Position numbers and translations under genes: made by a program. Below, piece after piece: positions 58,614 through 64,000 of a DNA stretch of 64,000 nt. Positions within the stretch are counted from its first letter, which is position 1. Each line of letters starts with the position of its first letter. The notes under the pieces were generated by a model. It searched no databases. It was not told the origin of the DNA and saw only the letters and a list, made by a program, of their open reading frames with translations. Source of the stretch: Hyaloperonospora brassicae (lineage: Eukaryota; Oomycota; Peronosporomycetes; Peronosporales; Peronosporaceae); the NCBI GenBank assembly GCA_947650285.1, contig CANTFL010001445.1:124001-188000 (forward strand). The letters run 5' to 3'.

Positions 58614-60197
58614 ATGTCTGTGCGAGGTGACTCAAGACCCACACAGCCCGGTGCTGTGCAAGCCTCTGCGGCAGACGATTCGTCGTCTGCCGCCCCTTCT
58701 TCGCCTGCAGCAACAGGTGCTGCAGGTGCACGCGGTATCACGCCGCGTGCGCACGATGACCCTGATGTAGAGGTCATCTACTCTGGCGAGTCAGACGTGT
58801 CTGACTCGGGCAATGCTCCAGAGGCGTCTCGCTCACCGGTGACGCCTCAGTATTCGCCAAGACCACTGCCGAATGAACGGACTCGTCATTTGCATCACAG
58901 TCTGTTCGGCAGTGATGACGATGATCAGGGTGGTGAGGAGTATATCTCCTTACCACCGCCGGCTCGTGCGTCTTCGCACGAGCGTGATGACGATGGCGCG
59001 AGCCGTCGTCAATCTGGGAGCCGTGGTACCGACAAGGGTACCACTGTGAAGCGTGATGAGTTGGAGCCGTGGCGTTTGCCCGAACGGCTCATCAATAGCC
59101 TCTCTCACGAGACAGGCCAACACCATCGAATACTTTTATTCGATGCAACCGAGCTTCACGGCTTGAGTTCCAGCGCGAAGAACTTTCGCGCTAAAGAAGA
59201 TTTTTATCTCGATGTCTTTCTTAGACATCGATGGTACAACAGCAACCAAAAGCGTGACAAGGCCTCGCTTTTGGCTGCGTGGAACGCGTTCGTCCAAAAC
59301 GTAAAGAATTTTGGACGAGAAGGGTGGCTCAAGAAACTTGAGGCGACACGCCTCAGGTTCGAAAGGAGAACGCCAACCGGTGCTAGGTACCGGTTGCACT
59401 GTTTATCGAGTGAGGCAGGCATTCCTTGCCTCACATGGGGAAACCCTTGTGCGAGTTGTGCTGACAACTCGCAGCGTGCACATAGGGATGTGTATTCCCT
59501 AGATTCGCCCTGGGGAAGGGCACACATCTCGGCTGAGATTCGTGACGCGATTGCAAACTTGCAATCCGTCTACAAGCGCCTAGGGCACGTGTTTACCGAT
59601 GGGCCACAGGACTCATCGGATGGGTCTCGTCATACTGGCGGACGAGACCTTCAACATCCATCAACAGCTGAGAGCGGGGCTCCCAGCTGTTCCAAGAGGG
59701 TGGATACCCCATCCACTGGACGAGGTAGCTCGTCCTTGATCCTGAATCGTCACGGTGATTCAAGATACGCTCCACTAGAAAGCGTTGATCACCGTGAGCA
59801 TCCACCAAAGAATGTGGTGGAGGAGGAAAGACCTCCTCCAGATGATTCGGTTCACCATCTCGACCCTTACGAGATGGATCGCGCAATCGATGAATTGCGC
59901 GATGACTTGAAGCACGAGCGCGACCGGCGCTACGCTTTGACCGATACCGTGCGGAAGAACCGCAAGGATCACGAGGCTGATCGGGAGAGGGATCGCGCCG
60001 ATTATGCGACAGCGCAGCTTCAGGTCGAGCGGGATGTCCGCTCCCTATTCGGCGAGCTGGCGACAGCTCGCGGGGAGATCTCTCGGTTAAGTTCCGAGGT
60101 ATCATATCTGCGCGACCAGACGGATCGTCTGGAGCGCAAACGCAAGAGCTTGATGGATGTTCTTAAATGTGGGAGCTATTTTTATCGGAAGAAGTAG
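58614..60197 (+). CDS. Antisense ORF of gypsy element E, 527 residues, unknown function
   Basis: An intact frame starting 130 bp inside the 3' LTR and running against pol; its last 600 bp overlap the chromodomain end of pol in antisense. Residues 1-150 are Ser/Ala/Asp-rich and disordered. Residues about 165-320 look globular: [57 protein letters not shown], and a [11 protein letters not shown] cluster. Residues 325-420 are low in complexity. Residues 425-520 form a probable coiled coil (heptad-like [17 protein letters not shown] ... [13 protein letters not shown]). It is not gag: gag of the related element B lies at the 5' end on the sense strand. Extra ORFs in antisense near the 3' LTR are known in some plant Tat elements; homology to those is not claimed. 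Expression would need a promoter in or near the 3' LTR reading inward. Confidence 0.75.
   Translation: MSVRGDSRPTQPGAVQASAADDSSSAAPSSPAATGAAGARGITPRAHDDPDVEVIYSGESDVSDSGNAPEASRSPVTPQYSPRPLPNERTRHLHHSLFGSDDDDQGGEEYISLPPPARASSHERDDDGASRRQSGSRGTDKGTTVKRDELEPWRLPERLINSLSHETGQHHRILLFDATELHGLSSSAKNFRAKEDFYLDVFLRHRWYNSNQKRDKASLLAAWNAFVQNVKNFGREGWLKKLEATRLRFERRTPTGARYRLHCLSSEAGIPCLTWGNPCASCADNSQRAHRDVYSLDSPWGRAHISAEIRDAIANLQSVYKRLGHVFTDGPQDSSDGSRHTGGRDLQHPSTAESGAPSCSKRVDTPSTGRGSSSLILNRHGDSRYAPLESVDHREHPPKNVVEEERPPPDDSVHHLDPYEMDRAIDELRDDLKHERDRRYALTDTVRKNRKDHEADRERDRADYATAQLQVERDVRSLFGELATARGEISRLSSEVSYLRDQTDRLERKRKSLMDVLKCGSYFYRKK
59593..60162 (-). pseudogene. Chromodomain end of element E pol
   Basis: In frame with the upstream integrase part but separated by a TAA (complement at 60163-60165). 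The chromodomain is at about 59790-59596: [40 protein letters not shown] and a C-terminal [11 protein letters not shown]. It binds histone tails in chromoviruses and directs integration. A Pro-rich stretch ([12 protein letters not shown]) precedes it. The whole segment is covered in antisense by the 527-residue ORF. If the TAA is real, the chromodomain is made only by readthrough or not at all. Confidence 0.8.
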
Positions 60198-61319
60198 GCT
60201 CGTACCGACAGTACGACCTGAGTCGCCCCACGTAAAACGTAGGATGCGTGCGCATCCTACGTGGCAATTCGAGTGTGTTTGCATTGCCCTTGCGATGCAA
60301 CACTCGAAACGGCCCAATGTACTTCGGTAGTAGTAAACTACTGCCGACACTAGTGACTGCATGTCCAGGTAAGTTTACCGTAGACAGTAGTACTAGGTCG
60401 TTAACCTTAAATGAAAGAACATTTGCTCTTCCATTCTTGTCTGCGTTCCGTTTCTGACGGTCCACCGCATTTGCGATGGAGTCCTGAACGAAACGGACTA
60501 CCGCTTCTCGAGTCAGCAGGAAGTTCTCCGCTGACTCTTTGTTTTGTCTGGCAGTGCGCTTCGTGCGCACTGCTAAGAGATTGCTCTCTTCTTCAGCGAG
60601 GTTGTCTTCTTCCTCGCTGACATAATCGTTGGCGATGCTGAATATACCAGCATCGTCATCATCATCCGAATCAATAATAGCGTCTTCGCTATTATTGAGA
60701 TGATCTTCTTCATCGATGTCGACTTGATCGACATCGGCATCATACGTGACGACGTTAACGTCGACACGTGATGAGCAAGAGCCAAAACGGTTTTTGCTCG
60801 AGCGAGTCCCTCCCCCCTTATCCAAAAGTCACACTCTATAAGGGCGGGCACTCGTGGATGGCGCAGGCTATTCACGTAAAACGGTGTGTGCTGTGTGGAA
60901 GCATGCACCGAATTATTGATGGCGAATTCCACCATGGGTAGGAATTCGCTCCAACTCGGAAACGAGTGGACATATCCTCGAAGAATCTCTTCGAGGACAC
61001 GGTTCGCACATTCCGTCTGACCATCTGTTTCTGGTAGGTCAGAAGTGGACATCTTCAATCGTGTTCCGAGAGTACGGAACACGGTTTGCCAAAATGCCGC
61101 CGTGAACCGAGGGTCACGGTCGGATACGAGTTCACGGGGTAACCCGTGGAGTCTAAAGACCGTGTCTAGAAAGACACGAGCACAACCCTGAGCCTTGATC
61201 GACTCAGGGACAGCAGCAAGATGGACCATCTTGCTGAATCGGTCAACAAATACAAGAATACCATTATTCTTGTGAGCGTCTTCGGGAAACCCGAAGACGA
61301 AGTCCATTGAAACGGACTG
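60163..61319 (-). pseudogene. Integrase of element E
   Basis: Core (61307-60840): MDFVFGFPEDAHKNNGILVF, FVDRFSKMVHL, VSDRDPRFTAAFWQ and TDGQTECANRVLEEIL give the Asp, Asp and Glu of the DDE site. A frameshift near 60810-60830 leads into 60825-60163. There an acidic insert (about 60755-60600, many Asp/Glu) precedes the GPY/F module, IGPFRVLHRKGNANTLELPR (about 60315-60256), and HPTFYVGRLRSY. Element B has a matching but less acidic insert. Confidence 0.88.
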
Positions 61320-62537
61320 CTAGCACTCTGTCGGAACAGGCAGAGGCTGCAATGGCGCACGGGATGAAGGACTAGGCTTCACCCGTTGACAAACTTCGCA
61401 AGCACGTATGTACTTGCGAACAAACTGATACTGGCGGGGCCAGTAAAAGTCACGACTTACCGTGAGGTAAGTCTTTTCCCTTCCACGATGGCCGCTTGTT
61501 GGGGCATCGTGACACTCATACATGATGCGCAAACGCAAATCATGATGAGCGGGTACGACGACACGAGGTGTGTCGTCGGCAACAGCTGTATAGTACAGCA
61601 ATCCGTTGCGTGTACTATACCGATCCGATGAGGATCGGTACAAAGCCGGTAAATCCCTCATGGATTTACTGGATGGATTTACCAGATGATCCATCAATCG
61701 CAGAAGATCCTTATCTTCCGCGTATGCCTTTCGTACGTCGTCAAGTAAACTTGACGACGGGACACTGACTGACAGTGTCGCAACAGTGGGCTTATCCTCA
61801 CTGTTGAATTGTGCGTCCGGCTCGAAATCGGGCCGGCGCGAAAGCGCATCCGCGACGACATTTAGTCGTCCCGGTTTATACTCCACGGAGAAGTTATACT
61901 CCGCGAAGAAATACAGCCACCTGGCCATTATTTGCAAGAGGTGTGGGATGTTTACGGCCGTGCGTAGTGACGCATGGTCGGTATACACGATAAACGGTAT
62001 ATCTCCCAAGAGATAGACCCGGAACTTAGCCAGTGCATATTTCATGGCAAGGAGTTCCTTGTCATGCACTGGGTAATTACGCTCAGCTGCTTGCAGCTGA
62101 CGCGACTGATAACAGATGACGCGCTCCGCGCCATCTGCATCGAACTGCATTAGCGCAAAGCCGATTGCGAAATCGCTGGCGTCACAGACCACATGAAATG
62201 GTCTGTCCTGATCTGCAATCGCCAAGATCGGTGATTGCATCAAGCTTTGCTTAATGCTTTCAAAGGAACGCTGGCACTCAGCGCTCCATGACCACTTGAC
62301 ATCTTTCTTGAGCAGACAAGAAACATGAACAGTCATCTCGGCGTAGTTGCGCGAGTACTTGTGCAAGTACACCGCAAGACCAAGCAAATTCCTTAGTCCC
62401 TTGACATCGACTGGCACTGGCCAGTCGGTGATCACCTTGATCGTTTCGGGATCAGGGGGTACGCCTTGTTTACCCACGATGCACCCAAGAAGGGGTATTT
62501 CGCAAGCCGCAAGCACACACTTCTTGAGGAGGCACAC
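61320..62537 (-). pseudogene. RNase H and integrase finger of element E
   Basis: Open for 405 codons. RNase H (HVVCDASDFAIGFALMQ, PVHDKELLAMKYALAKF, VYTDHASLRTAV, ADALSRRPDF) keeps its acidic residues. The integrase HHCC finger is YECHDAPTSGHRGREKT ... ACEVCQRVKPSP. The frame ends at TEC-stop, where sense sequence is expected to continue into the core, so the TAG at 61320-61322 is a lesion. Confidence 0.9.
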
Positions 62538-62581
62538 AACTTATACTTGCGCATAAGTTGAAGAACCTGACGAACGTGAGT

Positions 62582-63997
62582 TCAGTGGACTTCAACGTCC
62601 GTCTTTCCGTCCATAGCCCGGCTATGGACGAACACATCGTCGAAGTAACTCGGTGCGAAGTCTCGCACCGGTCTCAACAGATTTGTGACACATCTGTTGA
62701 ATGTTGCAGGGGCATTACTCAGCCCCTGTGGCATCACTAGCCACTCCCACAGCATCCCGCTGGGGGTACTCACTGCCGTGAACGGGACGTCCCGTTCACG
62801 CATCAGGATCTGATAGAATCCATCCATCAGATCCATGGACGAAAAGATGGTACTCTTTGACATACCATCTATGATTACGTCCTTCCTCGGTATCGGCGTC
62901 TGAGCCGGTACCGTTGCAGCATTCAACTTGTTGAATGAGTGCACTATCCGCCACCCTCCTGTGGACTTTCGCACACAGAAGGTCGGAGAGCTGTGAGGGG
63001 ATGTTGATTCCCTCACATGGCCCGCTGCTAAGCGATCGGCAAAGAACTTGTCGATCGCTAGTACTTGTTCACGAGGCAGTGGCCACTGCTTCATGACACA
63101 GTACTTCGAGCCCGGTTTGAGCTCGATCTCGTGTCGGGTGCCTTTGTCCTTAGGCAACTCGCAAGGTACGGATTTAGGGAACACATCCCTGAATTTGATC
63201 AAATCCTTATACAAAGGATTTGCCTGAAGTGACTCGCAGGATTGAGACGTGTATCGCTCAATCCGAGTCTTCTCATCGAGGACACTTTCGTCCATCGATG
63301 AGCTGCTGAGAACCCGTTCGTTCTCAGCAAATACTGTAGCCGACCGAATATCGGTCACATACTCATCCTCCGTGACGAGTATGCAGATCTGCTTGACTTT
63401 TCCACTACGCAGATCACGCAAGAACCGTTTCGGTTCTAGCGTTGACAACTGAGCTATCTCCGAAGTCAACTTCGGACGCACAATAAGATCAACTGTATAA
63501 GCGCCTACCCTTGATCCGTCATTGACCAAGACGTTCAACGTCTCGGTTTCTTCCTGGGAACTTGCTTCCACAGGTTGCTGAGGGCCTAATCCCTCAGCAA
63601 GCGACTCTTGAGGAATTCCTTCCTCAAGTACGTGGGGACTTATTCCCTCGACGTCTTCCGACTGTGGCTGTGCAACCACAGTCAGGAACCGATCCTCTAC
63701 GGTCGACTCTCCAGTCGACCTAGGATTTTCATGTTGCCCCTTGGGGGCAACAGGTTTCTTTCTTCTAAGATGCTGCCCGCTAGGCATGCATCCATGTCCC
63801 GGCCCACTCGACTTATTCGAGTGGTGGACCTTCGGCGCAGCCTGTACATCTGTACAGCCGCCGGGAGCTTGCTCCACAGTGTAGTGATCAACTACACTGT
63901 GATCTTGTGCAGTCGTGCGAACGACCGTACCGCAAGTGAGGCCATCGCACTCACTCGCAGAACATCCACACGCTTGTGGACGCTCCAAGATGTTCAT
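62582..63997 (-). pseudogene. Linker and reverse transcriptase of element E (5' end beyond window)
   Basis: Open for 471 codons up to the window edge. The N-terminal third is a low-complexity linker (SEDVEGISPHVLEEGIPQES) after the protease, which lies outside. RT blocks: KQWPLPREQVLAIDKF, SPHSSPTFCVRKSTGGWRIV, AQTPIPRKD, SSMDLMDGFYQILM, MPQGLSNAPATFNR and the intact catalytic SYFDDVFVH (about 62651-62625). A frameshift just after (62580-62540) separates it from RNase H. The start shown is only the first Met in the window. Confidence 0.9.
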
Positions 63998-64000
63998 CAG

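Larger units (their letters stand above)
58705..63901. repeat. Dense array of perfect short hairpins across element E
   Basis: More than 40 perfect inverted repeats with stems of 8-12 bp and loops of 1-13 nt were checked base by base. Examples (stem length): 58788-58807 (9), 58962-58983 (9), 59124-59145 (9), 59246-59274 (9), 59451-59472 (9), 59878-59903 (10), 60237-60262 (12), 60551-60573 (9), 60671-60698 (12), 60975-60997 (10), 61214-61236 (11, loop 1), 61277-61299 (10), 62608-62630 (10), 63200-63222 (9), 63304-63329 (10), 63575-63600 (10), 63732-63752 (9), 63875-63901 (11). They occur in both the antisense ORF and pol. Confidence 0.9.
58094..64000 (-). mobile_element. Ty3/gypsy element E, 3' part (runs off window)
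   Basis: Contains the 3' LTR, polypurine tract, antisense ORF, chromodomain, integrase, RNase H, RT and linker; gag, protease and the 5' LTR lie beyond 64000. It is the least damaged copy here: pol has about four lesions (frameshifts near 62560 and 60810-60830, stops at 61320 and 60163), and both YFDD and the RNase H and integrase acidic residues are intact. It is closely related to B. The whole element is dense in perfect short inverted repeats. Confidence 0.92.

Noticed and set aside
58614..60197. The 527-residue plus-strand frame as gag of element E
   Set aside because: gag of the close relative B lies next to the 5' LTR on the sense strand with a zinc knuckle; the polypurine tract position shows this frame is antisense at the 3' end.

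Overview
The window looks like a gene-poor, repeat-dense stretch of an oomycete genome (Phytophthora or downy-mildew type). The reasons are Ty3/gypsy polyproteins of the oomycete kind (some with a chromodomain, one with a second RNase H), a Ty1/copia element, hAT transposons with short introns, and almost no recognisable host genes. No rRNA, tRNA, CRISPR array or bacterial operon is visible. The organism call rests on protein style only.

Layout. 1-4966: one low-complexity hypothetical ORF (83-1162, minus) and a solo gypsy LTR with a target-site duplication (2504-2946). 4975-8252: a hAT transposon with terminal inverted repeats (TIRs) and a perfect 8-bp duplication. 8261-11468: a foldback repeat, a second solo LTR with a 5-bp duplication, and a doubtful ORF. 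11469-26958: gypsy element B (sense strand minus), split by gypsy element A (plus, 15287-23111) inserted in its pol. 26959-30220: the gag half and LTR of gypsy element D. 30221-38133: heavily decayed DNA with a copia scrap and a hAT transposase fossil (36480-37690). 38134-50826: gypsy element C (minus, 1-kb LTRs, dual RNase H). 50827-52574: low-complexity DNA with a (TAC)n tract. 52575-57776: copia element F (minus). 58094 to the window end: gypsy element E (minus), the best-preserved copy, running off the right edge.

Three patterns stand out. First, gypsy elements A, B, C and E all have a second reading frame between the end of pol and the 3' LTR, on the strand opposite to pol. In E it is open for 527 codons and runs antisense across the chromodomain end of pol. 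B keeps a recognisable homologue whose changes are rich in synonymous substitutions. The frames of A and C are unrelated in sequence, so the architecture recurs. Second, element E is packed with perfect short inverted repeats (stems 8-12 bp, loops 1-13 nt). I found more than 40 in 5.2 kb by eye, where about one is expected by chance. Comparison with B shows several base pairs that changed on both sides while staying paired. Third, elements A, C and F have LTR pairs about 98% identical, yet their coding regions are full of stops and frameshifts.

All coordinates and comparisons were made by eye, without database searches.
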